Positions 16,304-24,491 of a DNA stretch of 39,737 bases are shown here, in pieces. The stretch is taken from assembly GCA_030424665.1 (NCBI GenBank), contig JAUHWN010000017.1, forward strand, positions 1 to 39,737, given 5' to 3'. The number at the start of each line of letters is the position of its first letter. Position 1 is the stretch's first letter. Source of the stretch: Bdellovibrionia bacterium. Lineage in GTDB: Bacteria > Bdellovibrionota > Bdellovibrionia > Bdellovibrionales > JAGQZY01. Under the pieces are notes generated by a model that saw nothing but the letters and a program-made list of their open reading frames with translations, made no database searches and was not told the origin of the DNA. Both the position numbers and the translations under genes were made by a program.

Positions 16304-17193
16304 TTGGATTTTCCCGATTGGTTGCCATTGCCTGAATTATTCACTTTTACTTTTTGTTGATCCATCATTTGTTGTTGCTGAATCATTGTACTGGCATTGG
16401 GGTTTTTATGAAGTTCATTGATTTTTCCACTGGGCATGCCGCCAAAGAGTAACTCAATGTTTTTGGGGTTGTAGGGCTGGTTCGAAGTCGCATCGATCGG
16501 ATCGTTAACGAGTTCGAGAGTCATGCCACTTGCGGGGGCTCGAACAAATAGGGGCTCTCCCTTAATGTTCATAACGTTAACAAATTTAGAACCCTTAAAA
16601 GTGTTGAGAATGCGAAATGCCTTTTGCCCTTTGTAAGCAATTTCGCTTTCGACATAAACTTCTCCGGGGTAAACCTTTGCCTCTTCTTCGGCAATAGCCT
16701 GAAAGCGAAACTTATTACCCTTGGAAACGCCCTCTTTACTTTGTAGGAGCATGTAGGTGAGAAAGGTGGATTGGAAGGTGTGGGGTCCAATCTTTGACTG
16801 GAGCTTTTGCGGCCTATTGTTGACTGTCACGATGGCATCCATGACGCCATTAATATAAGAGGCATCGATAGATTTCGTTTGTGTGCCGCGAACGAGAGTA
16901 TAACGGTGCCTTAGGGGCTTTAGGCTTTGATCAGCTGTCGCTTGTATACTCTCTTGGATGTCACCTGCCGAGGGACTCGTTCTTAAAAAAGATGTGCTCG
17001 TGAATTGCTTTTTTTTAGCGTCGTACTCATATCTTTGAATGAAAAAGCCGATATGTTGGTTTTGTTGCATGATTCGGAAGTAGCCTTCAAAGATCACATT
17101 TGCCTGCACGTTTACTGAAAAAAATAAGACACCAATGAAGAGTGAAAGACTGTAAAAGCTCGATTTTAGTCGATATTTTGCCGCTATTTCCAT
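16300..17193 (-). CDS. Exported protein of unknown function, first gene of the permease operon
   Basis: A 297-residue protein with a signal peptide (FYSLSLFIGVLFFSVNVQA, cleavage after VQA). The mature part reads as beta-rich: FEGYFRIMQQNQHIGFFIQR, then a long run of short strands. The tail is low-complexity, rich in Gln, Asn, Met and Lys (MIQQQQMMDQQKVKV). The overall pattern recalls periplasmic DUF3108-type beta proteins, but this is a weak impression. It lacks the size and fold cues of a periplasmic solute-binding protein, so it should not be taken as the missing SBP. It is coupled by overlap to the DppB-like gene and is divergent from the TadG-like gene; an imperfect TTCTCT/AGAGAA inverted repeat lies in the gap. 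Confidence 0.78.
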   Translation of the reverse strand: MEIAAKYRLKSSFYSLSLFIGVLFFSVNVQANVIFEGYFRIMQQNQHIGFFIQRYEYDAKKKQFTSTSFLRTSPSAGDIQESIQATADQSLKPLRHRYTLVRGTQTKSIDASYINGVMDAIVTVNNRPQKLQSKIGPHTFQSTFLTYMLLQSKEGVSKGNKFRFQAIAEEEAKVYPGEVYVESEIAYKGQKAFRILNTFKGSKFVNVMNIKGEPLFVRAPASGMTLELVNDPIDATSNQPYNPKNIELLFGGMPSGKINELHKNPNASTMIQQQQMMDQQKVKVNNSGNGNQSGKSN

Positions 17194-17220
17194 ATCTGAT
17201 TCTCTCTTGAGAACAGAGAA

Positions 17221-17250
17221 CTGTCAAAGCAGGGAATGCTTATTTATAAT
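17221..17250 (+). promoter_or_regulatory. Promoter of the TadG-like gene
   Basis: CTGTCA and a perfect TATAAT are separated by 18 bases. The expected start of transcription (about 17257) is 15 bases before the ATG at 17272 and leaves AGGAGG intact in the leader. It also shows that the upstream ATG at 17236 used by the track is not the start, since it lies before the -10 box. Confidence 0.6.
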
Positions 17251-17271
17251 GACGGATTAGGAGGACTAGGG

Positions 17272-19218
17272 ATGTTACGCAATGAAAAAGGACAAATGGC
17301 CATTTTTGTTGCCCTTATTTTTCAGGTGCTTTTTGTTTTCTTTGCCATGGTCGTGAATGTCGGACTTATCGTTCACGATAAAATCGCCTTACAAAATGCT
17401 GTCGATTTATCAGCCTATTACGGAGCCATGAAGCAAGGTGAAATTCTCAATAACATGGCCCATATTAATTACCAAATCAGACAGGTTAACAAATTAGCGA
17501 CGGTTCGCTATCGCGTGATCGGGGATTTTGGTTTAACAAGTCACCCGGTTCGCTCGGGCACTCCTAACTCTGATACAACAGCGTACTCCGCCATACCAGG
17601 AACAGATTCGGCCAATGTTTGTGTGACCCATGCCGATTGGCAAGAGTCCAATGCCACGGATAGAGATGCAACCCTCTGTAATGATATTAACTTTTCAGTT
17701 TCAAACCTTCCATCGGTCAATGTGATCGCCGGGTTCTTGGGTTTTGTTAATGGGATTGCGAGTTTAGTAAATTCACTCCAGGGCGCTTTCGACCGTCGCT
17801 GTGAAATGTCGGGCCCTATCAATTGGAATTTTGCCGCAAAAATAATGGCCATGTATCGAATGGACCTCAATGTCAGAAAGAAAATGTTTGAGTCCCTGGG
17901 TAGAAATTTAACGGGTAGCCCTTCAGATTTTCTCGATAAAAATGGTGATTCGGTTGCAGAGGGTGCACAAAAGACACTTTTTAAAAACATGAGTGTCCAA
18001 GACTTTTCTTTTAGAAATATAGATTTCGAATTTATGAACGGTTTAGCTCAAGGGGATTGCGGTAGTTTTGAACAGGCATTTAGCGACATTCAAATTCTTC
18101 CCATGCTCTTTTATTCTGACTTCAATGATCCTGGTGGTGGTTGTCAGCGAGTGGTTCAACCAATTTCAACTCTTCCGCTTTCGGCGGGAGCCTACCCTGG
18201 CTTGGTTCCCATGGGTCAACCTCTAGAAGTTATGGCACGAGGAGAGCCCGCCGACCCCCTCATGCGTTCAAGTCTTGGTTACGAAAAAAATCCGTGGTGC
18301 ATGGCCTATGTCGGAGTGAAAGCATCAATGACAACGAGAAAACCTTTTATGCCCTTTGGTGGTACCATTTCAATGGAGGCCAGAAGTTTCGCAAAACCTT
18401 TTGGTGGGCGAGTGGGACCATGGCACGGAAGTACCTGGTCCCGGGCGGCGGTTCGATCTTCGGGCGCGCCGACTGATGCTGTAGCACCGCCAAGAGCCAA
18501 TGCTGCAGGCGGAGGTGCTACCGGAAGAATGAACTTTGCGCGCTATCCTGGCGATGGCTTTGGCTATCGCTCAGCGGCAGCTCTAGCGGCGTGGAATCAG
18601 TTTTTCGTCAACAATATCGTTGCGAAAAATGCAGTTCGTTACGCTGATTACGATCACCTCATCACGCCAAATCAATACGAGGGTGCTGGTGACTCATTGG
18701 CTAGGGGTATCTTTAGAAATTTTGAGCTTGCGGCCATCGCTCCTGATATTTTTGATATTACTTACTATTCAATCGAACCACGCTATTATAATAATTATTT
18801 GCGAACCCAACTGGCTCGCGGAACTTATCCATCTCTTTCTCCGATACCCGATTTAGGGGCTGTTAAACCAGATTCCCCAGCAATTGCGAGAAATGTAGAA
18901 GATCAACTCAATGTCGTTCTCTCTGGAAATGCACAAGATCTCGGTCTCGCTTTTTGGAAGGTGCGAAACATCGATCATGTTTTAACAAGCTGGGCGCAAA
19001 AACGGGCCGTTGAATACTCCTTTCCCGACGAGCGCTTTGGTGCTTGTTTTGCCAAACCGAACGATGCTAGGCCCAACCCAGGAAACTGTATTGCCGGCGG
19101 CCGGAATGGCTATTCGGTGAAGCATGTTGGTAAGAAGTATTTAAACTTCAATGGACATGAGCTCGGTAACGACGGGAGTTCTGGTCCGATCCGCAATAGT
19201 CCCCCGGATGACTTTTAA
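17272..19218 (+). CDS. TadE/TadG-like membrane-anchored protein
   Basis: A 648-residue protein. The N-terminus NEKGQMAIFVALIFQVLFVF, followed by VVNVGLIVHDKIALQNAVD and then LSAYYGA, is the pattern of TadG/TadE-like pseudopilins. It has one membrane helix close to the N-terminus with a GQ just before it, then a DLSAYYGA-type segment. In tight-adherence systems such proteins sit in the envelope and help build or anchor pili; here this is an inference. The remaining 590 residues are exported and unknown, with about a dozen cysteines and Gly/Pro/Ala-rich patches (VAPPRANAAGGGATGR). AGGAGG lies seven bases before the ATG. It leads the unit of three related exported proteins downstream, 300 bases away. 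No Tad ATPase or secretin gene is in the window. Confidence 0.75.
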   Translation: MLRNEKGQMAIFVALIFQVLFVFFAMVVNVGLIVHDKIALQNAVDLSAYYGAMKQGEILNNMAHINYQIRQVNKLATVRYRVIGDFGLTSHPVRSGTPNSDTTAYSAIPGTDSANVCVTHADWQESNATDRDATLCNDINFSVSNLPSVNVIAGFLGFVNGIASLVNSLQGAFDRRCEMSGPINWNFAAKIMAMYRMDLNVRKKMFESLGRNLTGSPSDFLDKNGDSVAEGAQKTLFKNMSVQDFSFRNIDFEFMNGLAQGDCGSFEQAFSDIQILPMLFYSDFNDPGGGCQRVVQPISTLPLSAGAYPGLVPMGQPLEVMARGEPADPLMRSSLGYEKNPWCMAYVGVKASMTTRKPFMPFGGTISMEARSFAKPFGGRVGPWHGSTWSRAAVRSSGAPTDAVAPPRANAAGGGATGRMNFARYPGDGFGYRSAAALAAWNQFFVNNIVAKNAVRYADYDHLITPNQYEGAGDSLARGIFRNFELAAIAPDIFDITYYSIEPRYYNNYLRTQLARGTYPSLSPIPDLGAVKPDSPAIARNVEDQLNVVLSGNAQDLGLAFWKVRNIDHVLTSWAQKRAVEYSFPDERFGACFAKPNDARPNPGNCIAGGRNGYSVKHVGKKYLNFNGHELGNDGSSGPIRNSPPDDF

Positions 19219-19417
19219 TGGTAGTTTTTAAAAGTGTATGAAAGTGAATAGACAAAATATTTGTCACTGTCTAAAGACTTACCAGGTGTCGGACCGAAAT
19301 TGCCTCAAAATGAAACACTGTTGTTTTCTGAGACCCTAGTTTCGGCAAAAATCCCAGTATTCATCTATACTAATTTAAAGGGATAAGTGCGAAAAAACTC
19401 AGTTTTTGTTGCCTCAT
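19219..19417 (+). other. Non-coding gap between TadG-like gene and exported trio
   Basis: About 300 bases separate the two genes, of which this is the first part. It is AT-rich, has no convincing ORF, and holds a TATACT near 19374 without a good -35. No terminator is evident after the TadG-like stop, so read-through into the next genes is possible. Confidence 0.5.
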
Positions 19418-19425
19418 TCCGATAA
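19399..19425 (+). promoter_or_regulatory. Candidate sigma-28 (FliA-type) promoter of the exported trio
   Basis: TCAGTTTT, then 11 bases, then TCCGATAA resembles TAAAGTTT-N11-GCCGATAA; seven of eight -10 bases match. The predicted transcript start is near 19433, just before the folded leader at 19437. Confidence 0.4.
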
Positions 19426-19436
19426 AGACTTATGTC

Positions 19437-19519
19437 GTGGAGGACTCTCGTAGTCCGTTCTCTGCAGGTCAAAGACCTCCTCCGCTAAAAAACTGATCTC
19501 CAAAGAAGAGGGGGAGTTC
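19437..19519 (+). promoter_or_regulatory. Structured leader with alternative pairing to the ribosome-binding site
   Basis: GTGGAGG (19437-19443) pairs with CCTCCGC (19479-19485), enclosing a small hairpin (ACT/AGT, or GGACT/AGTCC) and AGGTC-AAA-GACCT. The stretch CCTCCTCC (19476-19483) is also largely complementary, with one mismatch and one G-U pair, to the gene's own Shine-Dalgarno GAGGGGGAG (19508-19516). Two exclusive folds are therefore possible, one hiding the ribosome-binding site. It fits no riboswitch class that I recognise. Function is inferred. Confidence 0.5.
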
Positions 19520-20848
19520 GTGTCGAAAAACATTCGATTACTATTCATTTTAATCAGCGGCCTTAGCCTTTCATTGATGGCTCACGCCAACCAGCCAGAT
19601 CCTAACGATATGGATGGTGATGGTTATCGAGATTCAACCTATGGTTCTGGTACCGAGGTTAACGATATTTCGAATAACCAGTATTACAATAATACGAATG
19701 CGAACTCTAACCGACATGACTCTCGAACCATGAATGAGCGTTTAACCGACGCACGAAATGGTCTTGATTCGGCCCAAGGAAATCTTGGTGCTAGTCAACG
19801 AGCTCTATCAGAAGCCATTCGAGCGGCCGAGCAAGCCAATCGCTACCGTGATGACTACAACCCTTACTCGGATCCAGCTGTGCAAGCAGCACAAAGGCAA
19901 GTTCAAGCCAATGAACAAGCCGTCATGCAGGCTGAACAGCATTTACGAAGTGAACAGAGAGTCGCCGGAGCCACTAACAACGCTACAGATGATATGCGTG
20001 ACGATGTGGCCAACGACTTAAATGATGCTGCAAATACCTATGAACTCGGCGGACCCGATTCGGTGAACCGAGGTGCTAAAGGAGCTCAAGCCCAACAAAT
20101 GATCGGTGCGGCCATGAGTGCTGCTGCTGCCGCCGCCTTCTTTTCGAAGTGCGGTTGTCCTGGTTGTCAAATTAACTGTGTACTCGGCGGTCTTTCTGCT
20201 GCCCAAGCTGCCATGATGATGATGGGGGCTGCGCAAACGGGTTCAGGTACAATTAATCCAACCAATGTTGGCTATGGAAGTAGTGGAACAAGTTATGACC
20301 CATCAATATATAGTGGTTCTAACAATCCCAACGCTAGCGGTGTTAGCACAATGGGAGGGCTCAATTCCAACGATCCGGCAGCCATACAGGCCCGAGGGGT
20401 CCTCAATAAACTCAAAGAAATGGGCTATGAATTTAATTCTGATGGAACAGTGACTCTGCCTGACGGAACTAAAGTTTCTTCAAGTGCCTTCAACTCAGCT
20501 AAAGGAATGAAGGACGCTGGATTCTCTGATGCAGAAATCGCCAATGCATTGGCGGCGATGGATCAGGTAAAAGCACAAAACGCTAAGGCCAATGTTGTGG
20601 CTGTTGGTGTTGAAGGCGGCGGCGGTGGCCGTTCTGCCGGAGCTGTGAATGCTTATGGATCTGCGAGCCGTTACGGGAAAAATAAATATGGACGCAAGGG
20701 TAAAGATGCCAAGCGTGGAATTGCCAGCGTTGCTGGAATGAAAAAGAAATTCGGAAGTGACATGATTGGTGTTGCTAGTGACGACATCTTTAAAATGATC
20801 CGTCGTCGATATGATAAGAAACGTAAATCGAAAGCCTTTTTGGAATAA
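19520..20848 (+). CDS. Exported protein A of the trio: EF-hand-like loop, coiled coil, basic tail
   Basis: A 442-residue protein starting with GTG behind GAGGGGGAG. Signal peptide LLFILISGLSLSLMAHA. The mature N-terminus has DMDGDGYRD, a canonical calcium-loop spacing (DxDxDGxxD). Residues about 60-160 are Ala/Gln/Glu-rich and helical, likely a coiled coil. Around residue 200 an Ala-rich hydrophobic stretch surrounds a cysteine cluster (KCGCPGCQINC). Later it turns Gly/Ser/Asn-rich, with GTVTLPDGT. The end is strongly basic (IFKMIRRRYDKKRKSKAF) and resembles, in weaker form, the shared tail of proteins B and C. I recognise no known family. It is 17 bases upstream of B and is probably co-transcribed with it. 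Confidence 0.85.
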   Translation: MSKNIRLLFILISGLSLSLMAHANQPDPNDMDGDGYRDSTYGSGTEVNDISNNQYYNNTNANSNRHDSRTMNERLTDARNGLDSAQGNLGASQRALSEAIRAAEQANRYRDDYNPYSDPAVQAAQRQVQANEQAVMQAEQHLRSEQRVAGATNNATDDMRDDVANDLNDAANTYELGGPDSVNRGAKGAQAQQMIGAAMSAAAAAAFFSKCGCPGCQINCVLGGLSAAQAAMMMMGAAQTGSGTINPTNVGYGSSGTSYDPSIYSGSNNPNASGVSTMGGLNSNDPAAIQARGVLNKLKEMGYEFNSDGTVTLPDGTKVSSSAFNSAKGMKDAGFSDAEIANALAAMDQVKAQNAKANVVAVGVEGGGGGRSAGAVNAYGSASRYGKNKYGRKGKDAKRGIASVAGMKKKFGSDMIGVASDDIFKMIRRRYDKKRKSKAFLE

Positions 20849-20865
20849 AGGGAGCGAGAAGCATT

Positions 20866-22131
20866 ATGAAAAAGAGTTTATCTATTATTTTTTGTATGAG
20901 TTTACTAGCGGCTGCCCCCAATGTTTTGGCTCAGGCAACTAGAACCCAGCCAGGTCAATCCGAAGGTGGATGTCAGCAAATCGCAAATGACACTCACAAT
21001 TACGTCAACGAGATCCGTCAGCCAGGCGGAGCCCTTGAGCAGGCACAAATTATTTCTGCAGAGGGTGCTGATCAGTCAGAGCTGTCACGCGAAGGTGCGC
21101 AAACAGGCTTCGATAGCATGGTTGATACGAATGCTCGACTTCTTATGTTGAGAGAGCGTTTAAGTGGTCTAACAGGATCTTGTGAAGAAACCTGTTCGCA
21201 ACTCGAAAGAGATCTTGCTCAACAGAAAAGCTATCATGAGCAAATGGCTTCGTCGACAATGATGCCAGCCTCAGCCCAGCACCAGCAGATGGCTCAGGAC
21301 TTCGAAAGCAGAAGGTCGCGTGCTGAACAGGATTTGAATTCCTGTCGAACAGCTGAAAATGAAGAAGGTGGCCAGATGGATGGTCAGCTCGGCAACCTAG
21401 CTCAATTACTTCCAGCCCTCATGGCAATGATGCAAGGAATGGGTGGAGCCGACGACCCTGAAGCGGTTGAGTCGGCCGACAATAGCTGTATTGGTATGGC
21501 AAAACAAAAAATTGAAGCTGCACAAAATGGTGAAGATCCGGCCTATATCGATGCCATCGAAAAAACCTATAACAATCTATGTAACGATAGTGGTGTTGCC
21601 ATTGCTGACCTTGGTTCGGTCGGTGGAGCGACTCCTAACGGAAGTGTCACTGCCAGCCGTACAGGTAACTTGCCCGATAGCCGTGCTATCGATCAAAGTT
21701 TTGCCGGCGGTCTTGAAAAAGACGGTCAGAGCTCTAAAGTCGAAAGCTTTGGTGGATCTGGCGGTGGATTCAACGGTGGATCTGGTGGTGGCGGTCGAGC
21801 AGCGAGCCTCAATGGTCGTCGTCGCGGTGATCCTAATAAATTAAATACCGACATTATGAAGGGAACTTCAGGTGGTGGAATTGGTGGTGGTCGTCGCGGT
21901 GGCGGTGGTGCCTATGCCGCTGGTGGACCTCGTAGTGGTCGATATGGCCGCACACCAAACGCCGACGCTAGTAAAGCCAATTTAAAGCAGTTTTTACCAG
22001 GTGGAAAAAAGTATCGTGGTCCCGCATCGGCTGCCGCTAAAAAAGGCGAAGTCAGTGGTGCTCTTGGGCCATCGAATTTTGAAAAAATAACTCGACGATA
22101 CCAAAAGGTACAGAAGTCGTTACTTCCCTAG
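20866..22131 (+). CDS. Exported protein B of the trio: Cys-containing helices and Gly/Arg tail
   Basis: A 421-residue protein with signal peptide SLSIIFCMSLLAAAPNVLA. The mature half is Gln/Glu/Ala-rich and helical, with paired cysteines (SCEETC, then DLNSC) and a hydrophobic stretch LAQLLPALMAMMQGMGG. From about residue 290 it carries KVESFGGSGGG, LNTDIMKGTSGGG and an Arg/Gly-rich run, then FLPGGKKY and the tail GPSNFEKITRRYQKVQ ending LLP. This last third matches protein C segment by segment in the same order. No enzyme motif is seen. A long intercistronic hairpin separates it from C. Confidence 0.85.
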   Translation: MKKSLSIIFCMSLLAAAPNVLAQATRTQPGQSEGGCQQIANDTHNYVNEIRQPGGALEQAQIISAEGADQSELSREGAQTGFDSMVDTNARLLMLRERLSGLTGSCEETCSQLERDLAQQKSYHEQMASSTMMPASAQHQQMAQDFESRRSRAEQDLNSCRTAENEEGGQMDGQLGNLAQLLPALMAMMQGMGGADDPEAVESADNSCIGMAKQKIEAAQNGEDPAYIDAIEKTYNNLCNDSGVAIADLGSVGGATPNGSVTASRTGNLPDSRAIDQSFAGGLEKDGQSSKVESFGGSGGGFNGGSGGGGRAASLNGRRRGDPNKLNTDIMKGTSGGGIGGGRRGGGGAYAAGGPRSGRYGRTPNADASKANLKQFLPGGKKYRGPASAAAKKGEVSGALGPSNFEKITRRYQKVQKSLLP

Positions 22132-22151
22132 GGAAGGTAATAAATAAATCC

Positions 22152-22190
22152 GTGAGTTTTTCAAGAGTAGGGAGGCTTTGAGAAACTCAC
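22152..22190 (+). repeat. Long hairpin between genes B and C
   Basis: GTGAGTTTTTCAAG and CTTTGAGAAACTCAC form a stem of about 13 pairs with two G-U pairs. The loop contains AGGGAGG. No T-run follows and the C start is 14 bases downstream, so it is more likely an mRNA stability or translation element than a terminator. Confidence 0.6.
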
Positions 22191-22203
22191 AAGCGAGGGT
22201 TTA

Positions 22204-24426
22204 ATGAAAGTATATGTAGTGATTATTTTAACTTTAGCGAGCTTCGGCTTGGCTAAAGCCTCAGAAGTCTTTCTAGCTCCGGTGGATCTAGATGGGGGAC
22301 TATCTGCGTGGGTTCAAGATATTGAACTCCTTCGAATCGAACATCAAAGTAACTACGTAGAAGTCGACCCTGACAGTCTTTTTGTTCAAGCACTATTAAA
22401 GTTTGAAGAAAGTTATCCAACGAAAAATTACGTGGTTTTAAAGCCGTCGATACAGAAGCGCCCAAATCGTGGCTTAGCTTCAGTTGGTTGTGACCCTACA
22501 GACTTCTTTTGTGAAGATCCCAGCGGAACTTCTGTTTACGAAGACGTGGCAGCGGAACCAGTAGATGCAGAAGAAATTGTGGATTTTCCGCAAGAGAATA
22601 ATGATCTGGTCAGATATAATGAATGTGTGGCAGAGGGAATGAGTCGTGAGGATTGTGCTCAGTCTTTGCTTCCACCAATACCTGAGGAGCGTCCATCGCA
22701 AGCAATGGATGCTTATAATGAGTGTGTTGCCTCCAGAGATCCTTTGGACTGTAATCATCTTCATCCCGATTGGCAGGGTCCAGCGGCTCCGATAGCAGAA
22801 GACCGGCCCCAAGGATGGCATTATCCAGATCCAGTGAACCCAGATATTGAAGTAACAAACTGGGACACCTGTATGCAGGCCTATGAAAATTCAAGTCTTT
22901 GCGGTTACTGGGGTTTTGATCCAAACAATCCAGATGCTGAGTATGATCCCACACAAGTCGGGCGCGTAGATCCTAGTGCCGTTCCTGAAGGGGTTATTGA
23001 CCCGAGTGCAGAAATTACCCCTGGAAGAGTCAACCCCAACGCTGAGGTCCCTCCCGGTGAAGAGGCACCGAGGGTTGCTGGTCCGAGGAAACCCAGTGAA
23101 GAAGTCTTCAATAGATGTGAGCGCAGTTACTCAAGGGCGGCTCCCATTTGTGGATCGGATATGAATGATCCCGACCGCAATGCTGTACAAAACTTTTTAA
23201 GGACTCAAGCCGGTCCAACAATGATGACGGTCGCAAATTTACTCTCCCAGTTTTCTGCCATGAATTCTGCGAGTTCAGCACAAGACACCCAGGGGATGCT
23301 CAATGCCTGTAAAAGAGCGCAAAGAGTAGCTACTGGAATGACGGCACTCAACGGAGCTTGGGCTGGTGGTTGTGCTCTTATGCGAAGACAGTGTGAAGAC
23401 TCTTGTGTTGAGTACATCGATGCGGCCACAATCTATCGTCGTTCGGGCGATGTTTCTCCTGAAGATTTTGACGAAGTGACAGAAAAATTTCAAAGAGCGC
23501 GTCGCCTAGCTTATCAATGTCGAACCAATGGTCCAATGACCCAATCGACACGAGCGGGAATCATGGGTGGTGCTCAGTCGGCCGTTTTAATGTCACAATC
23601 GAGACTCTGTGTAGAGCAACTCGAGGCTTTGGGGCCATGTTCCGGACCGGATGCCCATACAAAGCCAGAGTGTAGTGATTACTGTGGTCGCCCCGAAAAC
23701 GCTGGGAGTCCTGCTTGTGCAACCATTGCAGGAATTGATTGTACGGATCCCTCTCAAGCTCGATCCAATCCAGCCTGTATTTGTCAGCAAAACCCCAACG
23801 ATCCAGCTTGTACTGGTGGCCTTAATCCGATGCCCACTGGAAACAACACAAATAATGGCGGGCGCACGGGCTACGGAACTCCTTCGGGTACTGGTGGAAG
23901 CACGAGCTTTGCCAGTTCTACAACAGGTTATGGCCCTGCTTCAGGCCCTGCTTCAGGCCCTGGTGGCCCCGGAGCGCGCAATCGAAATGGTGGTAATCAA
24001 AATGCCAAAGTCGAGAGCTTTAACGGTTCAGGCGGTAGTGGTCCAGCTGGTGGCGGTGGCGGCGGAGCCACAGGTTTTGGTGGTGGATCGAACCCTGGAG
24101 CTACTGGTATAGCTCTTAAAACTGATATTATGGGCGGTACAACTGGTGGAGGACTTGGTCGTCGTCGCGGTGGCAATGGTCGCCTAGGGCGTGTGGTTCG
24201 TGGTCGTCGAGCCGGTACTAATAACCAAAACCAACAAAACCAAGGTGTGGATCTCGCCTCCTTTTTACCAGGTGGCGCTGGCTATGCCCAGTACCAGAAA
24301 CAAAGAGGTCTTGCTGGAAATATGACGATCAAAGCGAGAGATGGAATAACTGGACCTTATGGGCCGAGCTTATTTGATAAGGTGTCGCGACGCTATCGAA
24401 TTAAAGAAAGAACGCTCACTCCATAA
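22204..24426 (+). CDS. Exported protein C of the trio: Cys-rich repeats and Gly/Arg tail
   Basis: A 740-residue protein with signal peptide VYVVIILTLASFGLAKAS and GAGGG before the ATG. Residues about 130-240 hold repeated Cys units (YNECVAEGMSREDC, YNECVASRDPLDC and a third diverged copy). A Pro-rich stretch repeats VDPSA/VNPNAEV-type units around residue 255. The central part has many further cysteines, probably disulphide-bonded outside the cytoplasm. A Gly/Ser/Pro linker (GPASGPASGPGG) leads to KVESFNGSGG, LKTDIMGGTTGGG, an Arg-rich run, FLPGGAGY and GPSLFDKVSRRYRIKE, ending LTP. This C-terminal third corresponds to that of B. No known catalytic motif is seen. A strong terminator ends the unit. 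Confidence 0.85.
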   Translation: MKVYVVIILTLASFGLAKASEVFLAPVDLDGGLSAWVQDIELLRIEHQSNYVEVDPDSLFVQALLKFEESYPTKNYVVLKPSIQKRPNRGLASVGCDPTDFFCEDPSGTSVYEDVAAEPVDAEEIVDFPQENNDLVRYNECVAEGMSREDCAQSLLPPIPEERPSQAMDAYNECVASRDPLDCNHLHPDWQGPAAPIAEDRPQGWHYPDPVNPDIEVTNWDTCMQAYENSSLCGYWGFDPNNPDAEYDPTQVGRVDPSAVPEGVIDPSAEITPGRVNPNAEVPPGEEAPRVAGPRKPSEEVFNRCERSYSRAAPICGSDMNDPDRNAVQNFLRTQAGPTMMTVANLLSQFSAMNSASSAQDTQGMLNACKRAQRVATGMTALNGAWAGGCALMRRQCEDSCVEYIDAATIYRRSGDVSPEDFDEVTEKFQRARRLAYQCRTNGPMTQSTRAGIMGGAQSAVLMSQSRLCVEQLEALGPCSGPDAHTKPECSDYCGRPENAGSPACATIAGIDCTDPSQARSNPACICQQNPNDPACTGGLNPMPTGNNTNNGGRTGYGTPSGTGGSTSFASSTTGYGPASGPASGPGGPGARNRNGGNQNAKVESFNGSGGSGPAGGGGGGATGFGGGSNPGATGIALKTDIMGGTTGGGLGRRRGGNGRLGRVVRGRRAGTNNQNQQNQGVDLASFLPGGAGYAQYQKQRGLAGNMTIKARDGITGPYGPSLFDKVSRRYRIKERTLTP
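23932..23962 (+). repeat. 12-base tandem repeat inside gene C
   Basis: GGCCCTGCTTCA is present twice in tandem plus a 7-base third copy, encoding the GPASGPASGP linker. Repeats of this kind can change copy number by slippage without breaking the frame. Confidence 0.85.
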
Positions 24427-24458
24427 AAAGTAAATTAAAATTTACGGATCAACGACTT

Positions 24459-24491
24459 GCCTGAGCTCAAACGCTCAGGCATTGTTTTTTT
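24459..24491 (+). terminator. Terminator of the exported trio, abutting anmK
   Basis: GCCTGAGC-TCAAAC-GCTCAGGC is an 8-bp stem followed by ATTG and seven Ts. The last T directly precedes the ATG of anmK. Confidence 0.92.

Noticed and set aside
16300-17193. Solute-binding protein for the DppBC permease
   Set aside because: At under 300 residues it is much shorter than dipeptide-binding proteins and shows none of their motifs.
19288-19312. Possible sigma-54 promoter TGTCGG...TTGCC before the exported trio
   Set aside because: The GG and GC elements are nine bases apart, not ten, and the -24 half is poor.
19437-19485. Known riboswitch class (for example c-di-GMP) in the trio leader
   Set aside because: The conserved core sequences of the classes I know are absent; kept only as an unclassified structured leader.
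21443-21844. 133-residue plus-strand ORF within gene B
   Set aside because: Shifted frame of gene B with no start signals; B itself has a signal peptide and shared tail.
23651-24112. 153-residue plus-strand ORF within gene C
   Set aside because: Shifted frame of gene C; Val/Leu/Ala-rich translation caused by Gly-rich codons.
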